Below are positions 22,891-34,852 of a stretch of 64,000 bases of DNA, piece after piece. This DNA comes from Entonaema liquescens. Taxonomy: Eukaryota; Ascomycota; Sordariomycetes; Xylariales; Xylariaceae. The translations under genes were made by a program, and so were the position numbers. The DNA lies in NCBI GenBank assembly GCA_902805475.1, contig CADCSX010000006.1, forward strand, positions 2,914,001-2,978,000, in the 5' to 3' direction. The first letter of the stretch is position 1, and each line of letters begins with the position of its first letter. The notes below the pieces were generated by a model. It searched no databases. It saw only the letters and a list, made by a program, of their open reading frames with translations, and was not told where the DNA came from.

Positions 22891-24633
22891 TTACCGCCCA
22901 GCAGCCGTTTGGGGCGTCTTCTCAGGGTCCTTCTCCTTTACGTGAACAACCTTCTCCAATGCACCCATAGTCTTCAGCCTTTCGGCCCTAACCCTCGCTT
23001 TCTCATCCATGTGTTTCTTGACAAGGTCCGCCCCGGCCACGCCCGCCAAGATACCTCCCAAGTGCGATGGTATGTCGATGGTATGAGCTCTCTTCGAGAA
23101 TAGGGGGAGTATGTGGAGGCCCAATATCAGGCCGATAAAGGCTAAGCCCTGCGGGCCAGACACTGGGTCAGGGGGATACCCAAATAGTTTAAACTCGTCG
23201 TACTTGTGCAGCCAGAAGAACGCGGCGACGATTCCGTAAACCGCTCCTGAGGCTCCAAGCGTCGTGTACACTAAACCATCAGTAAGAACCAAACGTGCCA
23301 GACTGCTCATGAACCCTAAAGCTCCAGAAGCAAAATACAGGGCGAGAAAATTCCCTCTCCCAACCTCGTCGTGGAGCCGAGTGCCAAAGAACCAAAGAGC
23401 TACCATGTTGAGAGCGACGTGGCTGAAATTCTGATGAGAAAAGATCGCTCCGACTAGCTGAAAAGGCCGGGGCGTCGCGGGAACTACTATGAAGTATCGA
23501 TTTAACAGCCCCCATAGCGGCGGTAATCTCCAGCAAACCCAAATTGTCAAGTTAATCCCGACGAGAGCAAGACAAGTTGCAGCTGCGGGGGGGATATCCG
23601 GCCATACTCTTTCAGATCGCTTGGGGGGCGTATATACAATAGCATACGCGGCGCATCCTGCAAAAACTAGGAGGGTCATAATAGCTTGGGGTAGCAAACG
23701 TTCCCAAGCCTTCATTTCGGGAGGTGCCTCGAGGTCCGACGTTGCGCGTGCTACCCATTTCTTCATGACAGGGCTCAATTCTTTCGGCTTTTGTTGCTGG
23801 GTCTGAAGAGTACCAATATTGCCTAGGGCCTCCTGTTCCTCGCGCTTCTTTCGCTCTTCCTCTAACCTCTTCTCTTCTGCTTCGCGCTTCGCAATATTAT
23901 GTGCACGGATTCGATCGAGCGGACTTTCTCCGTAGGGTGAGTCGGATTTACGTAGCTTAGGAAGTCGTCCGGTTGGAGTTAGAGTTTCATTGGCTGCGGT
24001 ATCAGAAGGAAGACTTTGCGGTTTGGTTTCTCCAGATTGCTGTTCGCCACTCTCGTCTCCTTGCTCTAAATATTTGAGCTCGTCTTCGGCTCGTAGACCA
24101 GCATTGATCACCTCATCCACGGGGATATTAGCACGCAAGTATCCCAATGCTTTCCTTTGATCCGCAGCGCTAAATCGAGCAGTGTTTACACGGAGATTTG
24201 GGTCATCGAGAGTTCCTGCTACTCGGCGACCATGTAGAATCCGTAGAAGCTTGTTTGCCAGTGGAGCTGGGAGGTGTCCCCCACCAAATATCTGGTTGAC
24301 CTCTCTCTGGTTGAGATCTTCCTTTCGGAATGGTAAGCCTTGGCTATCTTCGTAATCATCGGGTAGTTTCATGTAATGCGTAATCGCGCGGAACCTCGAC
24401 AGCATTCGAACAGGTATTCGAGGTGAAAGGCTATTTGAACGGAAGTCTGTTGGTATTCTCGAAGGGGTCATAGCCCCTAGGCTGTTATATCGACAGCATG
24501 ATGCTATAGGATGGTGCTTCGCCGAAAACGAACGAGCCGCACAAGAAACCAGCGAGTTCCCGAAGTTGCCAGTGATGGCCCGCAAGCCAAGCCGAAAACT
24601 TGACGGGGGAGAGAGTGAGGGGAGAATAGGCAT
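22891..24633 (-). CDS. PCP1: Mitochondrial rhomboid protease (PARL/Pcp1 type)
   Basis: 580 residues, single exon. Rhomboids cut membrane proteins inside the bilayer. The N terminus is Arg/Ser-rich without acidic residues (1-50), suiting mitochondrial import. A charged Glu/Arg/Lys-rich coiled-coil-like segment lies at 245-270. One extra helix (LLPQAIMTLLVFAGCAAYAIV, about 313-333) precedes the six-helix rhomboid core, the 1+6 topology of PARL and Pcp1. In the core, FSHQNFSHVALNM (398-410) is the family HxxxNxxxH-like motif, GASGAVYG carries the catalytic serine (Ser462) and IPSHLGG the catalytic histidine (His524). The yeast orthologue processes Mgm1 and Ccp1. The symbol is given by analogy. 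Confidence 0.88.
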   Translation of the reverse strand: MPILPSLSPPSSFRLGLRAITGNFGNSLVSCAARSFSAKHHPIASCCRYNSLGAMTPSRIPTDFRSNSLSPRIPVRMLSRFRAITHYMKLPDDYEDSQGLPFRKEDLNQREVNQIFGGGHLPAPLANKLLRILHGRRVAGTLDDPNLRVNTARFSAADQRKALGYLRANIPVDEVINAGLRAEDELKYLEQGDESGEQQSGETKPQSLPSDTAANETLTPTGRLPKLRKSDSPYGESPLDRIRAHNIAKREAEEKRLEEERKKREEQEALGNIGTLQTQQQKPKELSPVMKKWVARATSDLEAPPEMKAWERLLPQAIMTLLVFAGCAAYAIVYTPPKRSERVWPDIPPAAATCLALVGINLTIWVCWRLPPLWGLLNRYFIVVPATPRPFQLVGAIFSHQNFSHVALNMVALWFFGTRLHDEVGRGNFLALYFASGALGFMSSLARLVLTDGLVYTTLGASGAVYGIVAAFFWLHKYDEFKLFGYPPDPVSGPQGLAFIGLILGLHILPLFSKRAHTIDIPSHLGGILAGVAGADLVKKHMDEKARVRAERLKTMGALEKVVHVKEKDPEKTPQTAAGR

Positions 24634-25112
24634 GGTACAATGATCATACCATCATGCCGCTATGTCTTCTATAATCTTGTGAGATCCATAAGACTTATAT
24701 AGGTGAGGGAGGTCTAGGTCCAGAGCATGTTGCCGACTAGGTTCAACACTTTTATCGCATCCGATTTTCAATGGACCCATTTCACATTTGCACCAGCTGC
24801 ATGGTTGGTTGTGTCACGCTAACATGATTGGCTCAAGGACAGCCCCGCGCTAACTTCAACTCAATTCGGCGGGGCTCTCAGTAGATAATTACGTACATCA
24901 ACTTCTCTACCTTTAGGTGTGTAACTGTAGCTCTTGCAAGTTCACAGTCCTACATGGACACATGAGTTATATTCAATGTTGTTAGGTATGCACATTATTA
25001 CTATGTACATTGATTCTGTTTAGGCAAACTAAATGTCACTGGTTTGCATAAAAGCAAAAGAGATCCTATCCTCAACTCATTATACATCACTTACTCAAAT
25101 AACTTGTTTAGG
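24634..25112. other. Intergenic, rhomboid promoter side
   Basis: 479 bp between two minus-strand genes. Nothing recognised. Confidence 0.5.
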
Positions 25113-27020
25113 TCAGAGCTCACTAATCTCTAATTGCTCCTCGAAAGCCGCAACAGGAGAAGCATCAAAATTCCGGATTAAATCGTAATAGAACCTAACA
25201 AGTTCCAGATGCGAATACATGTCGACCCTTTCATCGACTGTATGAGCATTGGCATTGTGACCCTGACGAGTTGGCGTCCACCGATATATGTGGTTGGTCA
25301 AGTCTTAGGTATTAAACATTAGCAACTATTTTCAGTTATCCAGACAAATCCGAAGCTTTACTTACTTAGATAGTGGCGGGTGTCCGTGTTACCCGTCATA
25401 AGTTCACCCACAGGAATCACCTTGCCCCCTTCGAATGCAAAGCTATGTTGGATAGTTCCCGAGAAGACATCCCAGACCGGCCCTGAAGTAGGCGAGATCG
25501 GAGCAACCAGAGTAGGTTGAGAAGAAGTGAGTACGAGTGTACCGTTGTATTCCACCTCGTACGTCGGGTTCACATCTAGTTCAATGTCCGGATTGTGCTC
25601 CTCTCCTTTGAAGGCGCTGACTTTTAAACCAAACTTTTCCACGATCGGCTTGATCTGTTCCAAGATATTGGCCTTCACTGCTGAAATGGAATCCTGAGGC
25701 GCGATGCGGTGGTTGACACCGATTTTGATATACTCTGGCATAGCATTGATCTTTACCCCTCCGAGGAAATAGTCGACAGCTTGAGAGGTCTGGATGCGAT
25801 ACTGAGTCGGCCGATCAATCGTTGCTAGTTCTTCAGACAATGTTTCTAAATCTCCTTTGCTAATTAGCTTAGTGATATTCGGTGACGCATCCGGGGAATA
25901 TTTCGCCTGGCAAACGAGGTGGTTGTAGATGGGCGAGCCCTCGATAAGTTTGGGCTTCCACGGATTAGATTCCAGATGGTTGATAAACTCGGCCATTATA
26001 CCGATACCAGTGTGTGGGAACGGCGTTGATGAGTGCCCTCCATTTACGTAAAGTTCCAACCAGATATCAACGTGACCTTTTTCCATGACGGCAGGAAGAG
26101 CATCTATGGTGTGTGGTTAGCCTAGAAGCGAAAGGGAATGGGTTTTGATTATGCTCACATAAAGTATCATTTCCAAGAAGCTGTAATCCCATTCCTCCTT
26201 CATCGAGGATAAGTGCCAGGGAATTTGGGCCATACCGCTTTTCCAGGAAAGGCCCAATATGGCCAGCCCCTCTACGACCCGAGCACTCCTCGTCAAACCC
26301 AAGCGCGAGTATTATAGTTCGCCTAGGTATCCAGCGGGGATTCGACAGCAGGGTTTCTAGGGCAGAAAAGAGGCCAGTCAAACTGTTCTTGTCGTCGGAT
26401 GCGCCTCGCCCCCATAGCCATTGCCCATCAAAGTGAGCCGAAAATGGTGGGTATTTCCAAGTTGAGTCGTCGGCAACAGGCACCACATCTTGGTGAGCAG
26501 CTAGCAGGAGTGGCTTAAGGGCAGGCTCTGTTCCTTTAATCGTATATACCAAACCAAACGTATTCACTGTCTCACGAGCCGCCCGAAGGTGGCTATGTAT
26601 TGCCGTCAGTTCGAAAGACTAACAGAATACCATGACTTGCTTAACAGTACTAGCAGACAATTATGTTATAAATACTCACATATTAGGATACAACGCAGCT
26701 AAAGCCCTATGCAAATCATAGAACACCTCCCATCTAGAATCTTCCCCAGGCTCCCCATTATCGTCGTAAGAGATTGAAGGTATCTTCACGATGGTACTAT
26801 GTCTCTTGACTTGAAGTAGTAGTGCCTCATCATCGGAGAAGATATCACGAGCAGCTGGTAGTCCATCTTTCGAAGGGTCTACCGCTGGAGGAATATCACA
26901 TTTGAAAGAGGCTGGAGAAGCATCGTCAAGAATCTGTTGAGGCCCATCGTGGTAAATTAATCGAGATACAGTAACCCTCGCTAGGGTACCGGCTACAAGA
27001 GCCAACTTGGACACGATCAT
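25113..27020 (-). CDS. M20 metallopeptidase, CPS1 / Gly-X carboxypeptidase type
   Basis: Four exons, 27020-26680, 26592-26159, 26103-25366 and 25303-25113, 567 residues. Members are zinc carboxypeptidases of the vacuole or secretory pathway, often type II membrane proteins; residues 3-20 form an N-terminal hydrophobic segment. Catalytic landmarks: LLLAAHQDVVPV (His about 147, Asp about 149), WGRGASDDKNSL (bridging Asp about 180), FDEECSG (Glu-Glu about 215), then GNTDTRHYLNLTNHIYRWTP assembled across the last intron, and NAHTVDERVDM near the C terminus. All three junctions restore frame and family alignment (for example YPN|IHLRAARE and LGNDTLY|ALPAVMEKGH). Confidence 0.92.
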
Positions 27021-27747
27021 GGCAATACTAACAATACTAACAATAATGCAAATCGGGTCGACGTCAAGTAACAGTTGGTTATATAATTATATAAATGCTA
27101 CGACCAAGATTCCGGACAATTGGAAACGGAAACAGTCGATAAATATAAAAGGTTAACCTCACCCAGTTCTAACAGCTACTCCAATTCCCAATTCCCGAAT
27201 TGCGATGATGGGAGCTCCGTCTTGTGGGGAGCATCAACTCTGAATGGCCAATTCGAGCGGATACGACTCTTAAGAAAGATAAGAAGGTTAACACTATACG
27301 TAATAAGAGGTCGGGTAGGATGCCGAAATACAGGGCTCTTATCACACCATCCAGATTTCCCTGGACAGCCCAAAGTTATACTACCTTAGGTAGGTAGGTT
27401 AAGGTGGAGAGAGTTGCGATAACATTCGCGATGATAATCTTATGTAACTACCTCTAAAGTACTATGTACTTCTCGATTTAAGATCGATGCCCCGCGAGCC
27501 CCGCGCTCCCCATAATATGTGGCCCAAGCTCCTATTCAAAGTCCCGCTAAAAAGCTTCCCAAATATCTTATCGATAACTCTTTGTCATACGCGTAGGGTA
27601 CTTTTGTACAGCTTCCCTCCAGGCAGCTTCAGCATTGCGACAGCTTTAAACCACCTATACATATGTCAAACTGAGAGATCTGAATTTACCATTCTCTCAA
27701 CGGCCAACACAACCAAATAATAGGTAACCAGATTCTATTTCCAGACT
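27021..27747. other. Divergent promoter region (M20 / Tma17)
   Basis: 727 bp between opposed start codons. A TAGGTAGGTAGG cluster lies at 27386-27400. Frames at 27120-27720 look like untranslated leader or noise. Confidence 0.5.
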
Positions 27748-28317
27748 ATGTCTTCCGAAACACAACCTATAAATCCGGCTCGCTTTGCCGAAGCGCTGAA
27801 GGACTTATCCGCTGAGAGTCTTGCCCTTAAAGTCTTAGAGCTGCGCAACTCGATAGCTCATCTAGACTATTCCAATGCTGAGCTTAAGCCCTATGCCGAA
27901 GGACGAGCACCTACCCTGGATCAGCAGGGTGACACTGCGCAACCGGACCAAGACTGTATCGACGCCATCGCAGAGAACGAGGGTGTCATTGCGCGCATGC
28001 AAGAGCGCATCGAGTTGATACGCACCGAGGTTGAGAATCGCGGGCTTAGTTGGCGCGAGCTCCAAGGGAAGCCCGATGAGGAGGATGCTACTCATGTCGC
28101 AGCCAATGGTACAAACGCAGAGACGAGCAACTTGACAAACGGAGTGAATGGTCATGGAACAACAGGAGAGACGCAACACCCTGCTTGGCAAGATGGCACG
28201 TTCCAAACGGGAACGTTAAGCCAACTTGGAGACGAAGAACGGGAGCTCTTACGGCAGCTCCAAAGCCGAATGCCACCCGAGGACGACGAAGACCCCGAAG
28301 GCGGCATGCATCTATAA
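27748..28317 (+). CDS. TMA17: Tma17/Adc17-like proteasome assembly chaperone
   Basis: 189 residues, single exon. The N-terminal half (residues 8-105) is helical and matches the Tma17 pattern: FAEALKDLSAESLALKVLE, then RNSIAHLDYSNAELKPYA, a loop, and AIAENEGVIARMQERIELI. Yeast Tma17 (Adc17) is a stress-induced chaperone that helps Rpt6-Rpt3 pairing in the 19S regulatory particle and associates with ribosomes. The C-terminal 80 residues are Asn/Gly/Thr-rich and acidic (MPPEDDEDPEGG), probably disordered. Assignment rests on the pattern of the two helices; sequence conservation in this family is low. Confidence 0.75.
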   Translation: MSSETQPINPARFAEALKDLSAESLALKVLELRNSIAHLDYSNAELKPYAEGRAPTLDQQGDTAQPDQDCIDAIAENEGVIARMQERIELIRTEVENRGLSWRELQGKPDEEDATHVAANGTNAETSNLTNGVNGHGTTGETQHPAWQDGTFQTGTLSQLGDEERELLRQLQSRMPPEDDEDPEGGMHL

Positions 28318-29098
28318 GCATGTCCCTTGATATACCTATCTATCATGTTAAGAAAACACAGAGGCAACCTATATCATCATTGGTTTCAGAGCAAGAGTTG
28401 ACGGTGCCAGTGGCTGTTTAAAATGGGAGAAAATGCGCGTATCCTTTTATACAAGGAAACTAGCTGTCCCTCATATATCAGAAAGGAGTGAACCGGGGGA
28501 GGAGGGGGTCTCGAAAATGATCTACTCCGAACCCACAAGACGAATACCTCCACGTAAGGGTTATATCCGTAGTGAGTGTTACGGGTACACAATCATGCTG
28601 TTGGCTACCGTACGGGCGTTGAGGATTTCTTGAGATGCCTCCAAGTCGGTGGACCACGAGACCAAAACCGTATACGAGACGAGAATTTAGAAGCGAAGAT
28701 GAAAAGCCATTACTGGGATAGCCAGTAAAGCACGTCTATGCGGCCCTTGGAGGTCCGTCGGATTACTTGGCCTGATATGAAAGGAGGATGTATGCCAATG
28801 AGTTCATCAGAACGTTTTTGGTCTGGGAACGAACTCAATATACGTGTACAACATAGTCGTTGCTATTGCCTTTCATCATTCCTCTTAGTGTTCCTTCCGC
28901 CTATATTGCTCACTTAAATGAATGATAACCGCCATGAAGGGACTGCCTCGTCAAGAGATAACAATAGAGTAGTGTAAAGCAGAGTAACTTTCCTCTAGAA
29001 ACTACCAACCCGGCCCTAGACATGACTACCAACGTTTTTTAGCATTCCTACCATTAGACAGTATACAGTAGGATATCATCCCTGTGTCAACTCGGGAG
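28318..29098. other. Convergent intergenic region
   Basis: 3' flanks of the Tma17-like gene (+) and the P450 gene (-). No gene seen. Confidence 0.5.
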
Positions 29099-31169
29099 CT
29101 ACACAATGATCGCCCTTACACCTTTACTATCAGGACTAGTCTGGGGTATAACTATGTCATGGTGATATCGAATATCTTCCTCGGTAGTCTCAAACAGGCG
29201 CATATGCGGCATAACCCGCAATACCAATGCGACAAGGCCGAGATGCAGCTCGCACAGCGCCAGACTACGCATCAAAATATCACGTTAGTGACGGTACACC
29301 AGACAAGTATCAAAAGGTTAGAATTCTCACATACTTCATGCCAAAGCACATCCTACTGCCCTTCCCAAAAAAGATATTGTGCTGCTCGCGCTCCCTCCTC
29401 CGCTCTACATTGTCGTCAAGCCACCGCTCGGGTATGAACTCGTACGAGTTCGGGAACAGAATCTCGTCGTGATTCGATATGGCCGCCGACATGCCGATGG
29501 AGTAGCCCCGGGGGATGATATACGCCAGCGGCACGCTCTTCTTGCTTCCCTTCGGCTTCCACTCCCCCTGGTATACCAGGTCTTCCTCGGTCGCCGCGCG
29601 GGCGCTGCGCGAGGACCCGCCGTACGAGAGCCGCAAGCCTTCCCAAATGACCGCGCTGAGGTACGGCAATTTCTCTAGCGCCGTCCAAGAAGGTAGACTC
29701 TGCGGATCGGGTACGGCCTCGCGCAGCTCGTCCGTTAGCTTGTTTAGGATTTCGGGCTGCGTCAAGAGGTAGTAGGTAATGACGGTAAGAGTCCAGCTTG
29801 CTGTCCCGGTGCCGCCGCCCATCACCGCGGCGGCTTCGCTTGTGAGCCGGGGGATGGTTTTTTCTTGCTCCGGGAGGTCGGACTTGAGTAACTCCGCAAA
29901 GATGGTTGGGCGATCGCGCTTATTACCGTTATCCAGGTCGCTCTTGATGTTCTTGATTATGTTAGGTATGATGGTCTGGATCTGTTAGTTCTTGCTTGCA
30001 AGTTGTTTGATATCTTCACTACACACATTTAGTGTCTGAATCATTAGGGCAGTGTCTAGAGGTAAGTAGTTCGAGAACCTGCATTTGCCCGGTGGTTAGG
30101 GTACAGTATAGTGCTTATACGACGGAACTTACCATGTGCTGGCCGCTGCGATGTGGTTAAGGGAGGGAAAGAAGCGGAACAAATGAACGGTGCTCAGGAT
30201 CGAAATTTGCGACCGGAGGTAGTTAGGCTCCCACGATTCTTGGGCGAGATACCCCAAGCTCTCGCCGAAACAATAGTCTGAGATGGCATCCGCGGTAAAG
30301 CAACTATACGCCACTATAACGAGAGTTAATAATTACTTCCTCTGGTGCGAAACCCGGGAGCCCAGGCATATCTTGGGATCCGTCACTCCTTAACCGGAAT
30401 GGTGACCATGCTAACTACTAAAGAGGAAAGGGGAAGGGGGAGGGCGTAGGAAAGAGAATCATGTATGCTACGTACTCGAAAGGTCGAAGGGCTTGCCTGT
30501 ACCCGCTTGTGCCAGGATCTTATCACAGAGACGCTGGGCCAGTTGCCGGACCAGTGGCTCCATCCGCGTCATTTGGGCTCTGGAGAAGAACTTTGCTATC
30601 GGGGCACGACGCATGCGGTGTAGATCGTGGTTGGACGTTGAGAAAGAAGAGGCTTCCATCCTGGGCTTTTATGAGTATGAAACCCCTAACAAGCGGTGCG
30701 AGTCTTACGCTGAGCCGTTCACCTGGTGTTGCGACTTGTCACGCTTCCTACCGCCTACTGCATAGATCTCATCCGTGAACCGGAAGTCGTTGCAGTGAAC
30801 CTCGTCGGGGTTGATACGGACCAGAGGGCCTTGGTCATGTCAGTCGGTAATATACAAGCGTTTATTACCCCTTAAAGGAGTGTGGATCGGAATATCAGTA
30901 CCGTAAATTTCATGCATTCTTTTTATTTCGTGCGTATATCGCCCAAAATGTATGACGTCGTGATAGAATTCGGGAAGATATGTTGCAGCTGCCAGTCTTG
31001 GGCCAGGAATACGGCTTAGGGGGTGGAAAGGGGAGATATTCCACAGAGCACGCATTACCTGGTAAGCTACCCAACTGACAAGGAGACCGAGCACATAGTA
31101 GGTTGCCATGACCTTAGGCTCGTTCTCTTGGAATGGTAGCATCGAGAGGAGGGCATCCCAGGGCGCCAT
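29099..31169 (-). CDS. Cytochrome P450 monooxygenase, seven exons
   Basis: Exons 31169-30902, 30829-30709, 30660-30476, 30313-30133, 30078-30027, 29981-29335 and 29264-29099, 539 residues; all six junctions keep the frame. A membrane anchor (VMATYYVLGLLVSWVAYQVM) and proline hinge (SRIPGPRLAA) are N-terminal. I-helix AAAVMGGGTGTASWTL (oxygen-binding region), ExxR at WEGLR (Glu383-Arg386), PERW, and the heme loop FFGKGSRMCFG with ligand Cys481. Exon 5 is only 52 nt (WFSNYLPLDTALMIQTLN). The general pattern is that of fungal trichodiene-oxygenase-like or benzoate-hydroxylase-like P450s, but substrate cannot be told. No backbone biosynthetic enzyme lies nearby. It acts at the ER membrane with a reductase partner. 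Confidence 0.93.
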
Positions 31170-32494
31170 AGTGTAAAACTTGAATATAGTACTGGTATAT
31201 TATGCTAGTTAATCGACAACGTATACTGCAGCTGGAAGTCTTCGATCAAGTTGACTTTCTTGAGAGAAACACTCCTCTTTTTATAATACCTATCTACTCA
31301 GGTACCTACCCTCAGCCATCGATTCCACAATATTCGTTTCGGAACGCAGTAATCGCGTTCTTATGAGAAGCTAGTGTTTTATTCGCCGTATAATCACCTC
31401 ACATTCAAGCATATGAGATGTACTATATGCAGCCAACCCCGCAGCTGTAAGACCAAGACGGCTGGAAAAGCAAATAATGATGCAGAATTCGGGTTGCTCC
31501 TGTGATATTCCACCTACTAGGCAGTGCTCGACCTCATGTTAACGGGCCTATCAATCCATACATTGCGATCTTATCGATCATGTCTAGGATTTGGATATAT
31601 GACCTCAATATGATTCGAACGGAAAAAGGGAGGGTTACTCTCGTCAGCCATGCCTGCAACCCTACGATTCCTCGTCTGTAGGTTGAGGCTTTCTTGCGTA
31701 ACAACATTGCTTTTGCGCCGTTGTAGTATGTGATGTGTCAATCTATAGATATGCCCGGAATCAGAACAATGTTACCTACCTTAGGAGAGTACCTATGCAT
31801 CGTTCTGATGAGATACGACTATTCCTACTATTCCTACTAACAGGATTGATATTTCCCAATGTGCTCATCGCTGATGTATAAAGATCCCTATAGCTTATCT
31901 AAACAAGTATGAATGCTTTTTTCTATAGGAGCTTAGAAGTAGGTCATACTAGTTGCTCCTCCATGGTAAATCCTACCAAGCACCTCCGTATTCGTGTAAT
32001 TATTTATCTTGGCACCTATGAGTAATTGGTTACATACCTATAGATACCCTAACACAATGAATACGGATGTAGGTACCTGGTCAGCTTTATATGCACCTCC
32101 AAGTGTGCGAGTGAACTCATAAACTCATAAGCTCATAAACTCATAAGCTCATAAACTGAGCGCATGTGAGGATTTGTATGGTTATCGATAGATGGCTGAA
32201 TGTCGGATAAAGATAAGTTCTGCTGCAGTATGTCAAGGAATCCAAATATCAGTCATCCAGAGAACTTTCTTTAAAGTAATTCAATTCGGGATATTTAATT
32301 TAATGACCCTTTTACATAGATAGAGACAGGAAAGTAGATGGTTGTATGAACAGGGACTGGCTTTGTTTAAAAAGTCCAAGACCCGTATAGAAAGTAGTAC
32401 TGTGCCACTCGACGCTGTTAGGCTAGTCACGCTTATATAGCGTCATACCGGTCCAAATCTACAACCAATGGTCTTAGACTGCGAGATTCTAAAA
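31170..32494. other. Intergenic, P450 promoter side
   Basis: 1.3 kb with no supported gene. TAGGTAC-type repeats near 31300 and 31770-32090 and an 8-bp tandem repeat at 32116-32155 (listed separately). Confidence 0.5.
32116..32155. repeat. Tandem 8-mer, five copies
   Basis: Five copies of CTCATAA[A/G], with the last base alternating A, G, A, G, A. Confidence 0.9.
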
Positions 32495-32566
32495 AGCACC
32501 TTGGCGCAGTGGAAGCGCGCCGGGCTCATAACCCGGAGGTCCTCCGATCGAAACGGAGAGGTGCTA
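32495..32566 (+). tRNA. Initiator tRNA-Met (CAU)
   Basis: 72 nt without intron. Acceptor AGCACCT pairs fully with AGGTGCT and the first pair is A1:U72, the eukaryotic initiator mark. The anticodon stem has three consecutive G:C pairs (CCGGG-CTCATAA-CCCGG). The T-loop reads ATCGAAA instead of TTCGANN (A54 and A60 type), again specific to initiators, and the D region GGCGCAGTGGAAGCGC matches fungal initiators. A T-rich stretch follows within 15 bases for polymerase III termination. Confidence 0.95.
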
Positions 32567-32962
32567 TCTCGTTTACTTTTTGCATTTTTCTCCCTAATCT
32601 ACATGCTCTCATAAAGTCACTTCCTTTAGTGCGTAGGTGCCCAGGTACCTTCTATTTATTTGTCCTACGCACTCACCTCTCATAATTTTTATTCAACCTC
32701 TTTCCGGTTTGTAGCTTTATTTTATTCTTTTTTTCAGTAGTAGGAATTGAAATTTTTTCTTCAAATTTCACGCATCCATCTAATACGAGTTAACCTAAGC
32801 TCTTTGATAAGTGGCGTCATGTGGCTGTGCTAAGGCAAAAACACGACGCGAAAGTGATAAAAACTACCTTAGGTACCTTATCATTCCTTCCGATCATTGT
32901 CTCGATTCTGACAGGTTCTTCTCCTCAGTACTACTCTGAAATTGCTTTGGTTTATTAAAAAC
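32567..32962. other. Intergenic, promoter of the asparagine synthetase-domain gene
   Basis: T-rich 396 bp after the tRNA; no other feature seen. Confidence 0.5.
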
Positions 32963-34852
32963 ATGTGTGGCATCCATGGTGTAGTCTCTACGGCCACCAT
33001 ACCAGGCATTTCCCAAGAGCTGAAGAACCTCTTGTCGAATCGTGGACCCGACCACTTCGGCCAAGTCCATCGCGAACTTCTATTTGAAAATGGGGATTCG
33101 GTAATCCATCTCAATCTTACTTCTACCGTATTGGCATTACGAGGAGACCATGTTGCAAAGCAGCCGTTGGAATCGCCTGTTACCGGGTCTGTTTTGTGCT
33201 GGAATGGAGAGGCTTGGAGGATCGACGGCCAGTCCATCAGTAGCAAAAATGATGGCGAGCTTATCTTGGCCAAGCTTGACGCCGCTGACACATCTTCGGC
33301 TGGGGCCCGAGAGTCGCATATTCTAAACGTCATGCGTAGCATCGATGGTCCATTTGCCTTCCTATTTTATGATACCCAGGATAAGCGTCTTTACTTCGGT
33401 CGAGATCGTCTTGGCCGACGATCACTTCTTTCTAACCAAGGCGAAGATGATAGCTCGATTTCTTTCTCAAGTATCGCAGATGTGCCTACTACCGGTTGGA
33501 AAGAGGTCAATGCAGATGGGTTTTACTCTTTGAACCTCGCTACACGTCTTGCTACACCTGATGGATTGAAACTTGATACTCACCTGACTAGATATGACTG
33601 GGTCGCATCAGGGGGGGATAACATGGTAAGTGTTGATTCAGGGCCTCAAATTACACGTGCGATCTTTGCTATAAAAATTTCATGACAGGTTTCAAGCGTT
33701 GGTAACTTCAACATGACACTGCCACCACCCGAGCACAAACTGGACTTCAGCTCCTTCTCAGTCGACCTTCTTAAACACTGGCTATGCGAATCCCTCAAGC
33801 TACGGGTATTGGATATTCCAGAGCCACCAAACCCAGTACCCGAAACCGACGTTCGCGTCGCGGTTCTTTTCTCTGGCGGCCTCGACAGTACTACCCTTGC
33901 GAGGCTTGCTCATGATTTAGTTCCTCCAGACCAGGGGATAGATCTAATCAACGTTGCTTTCGAGAACCCGCGCCAAGTCTCCGTCGATAAGACACTGCCT
34001 CGCTTAGATGCCAAGGACATTTATGAGGCATGCCCAGACAGGAAGACGGGTCGCAAAGCATTCGCCGAACTGAAAGCCGCCTGCCCTACGAGGTACTGGC
34101 GCTTCATTGCGGTGCGTTCTAGGAGCCACTTGGCCTAAGCTAGATACCGAGCTGACCTACCCGATAGGTCAATGTGTCGTTTGAGGAAGCAATGAGCCAC
34201 AAGGCAAGAGTAGTTTCTCTTATGTATCCACACAACACCGAGATGGACCTATCCATCGCTCTCGCGCTCTATTTCTCTGCGCGAGGCATAGGTTACGCCT
34301 ATACAGATACGTGGGAATGGCAGCCAGATCCGCCTATCGTAACTTCGCCCGCTAGAGTCCTGCTGTCCGGTCTCGGCGCAGATGAACTGTTCGGTGGCTA
34401 TTCGCGGCACGAGATAGCGTTCAAAGCTGGAGGATATCCTCGCCTTCTTGACGAACTGAAGCTGGACATTGGTCGTATTGGGCAGAGAAATCTAGGCCGC
34501 GACGACCGAGCCATGGCCCACTGGGGTAAGGAGATCCGCCATCCATTCCTGGATGAGGAGCTTGTCAGGTTTGCTATCAATACCCCAGTATGGGAGAAAT
34601 GTGATTTCCAGAACCCGTTTCATCCAGCAGTTATCGACCCGGCTAAGCGAGTATTGAGGCTTATGGCTGATAAGCTTGGCTTATCTGTAATTGCGAGGGA
34701 AAAGAAGAGAGCGGTACGATAGAACCCCACGAGCTGATGTTCGAATAGTTATACTAACAATGTAACAGATCCAATTCGGCTCAAGGACAGCAAATATCGA
34801 AAGCCGCACCGGAAAGCGTCGGGGCACCGCAGCAATCACCGAAATCGTCTAG
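32963..34852 (+). CDS. Asparagine synthetase domain-containing protein (ASNSD1-like)
   Basis: Four exons, 32963-33625, 33689-34111, 34168-34713 and 34769-34852, 571 residues. I chose the ATG that puts Cys at position 2 (MCGIHGVV), as required for a class II glutamine amidotransferase nucleophile; an upstream TTG extension is not plausible. The N-terminal domain has NRGPDHFG. The C-terminal ATP-pyrophosphatase domain carries the PP-loop LFSGGLDST (281-289) and the later LLSGLGADELFGGYSRH motif, then HPFLDEELV. ASNSD1 homologues are related to asparagine synthetase, but the reaction they catalyse is not established. All three introns are phase 0. Acts presumably in the cytosol. Confidence 0.93.
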
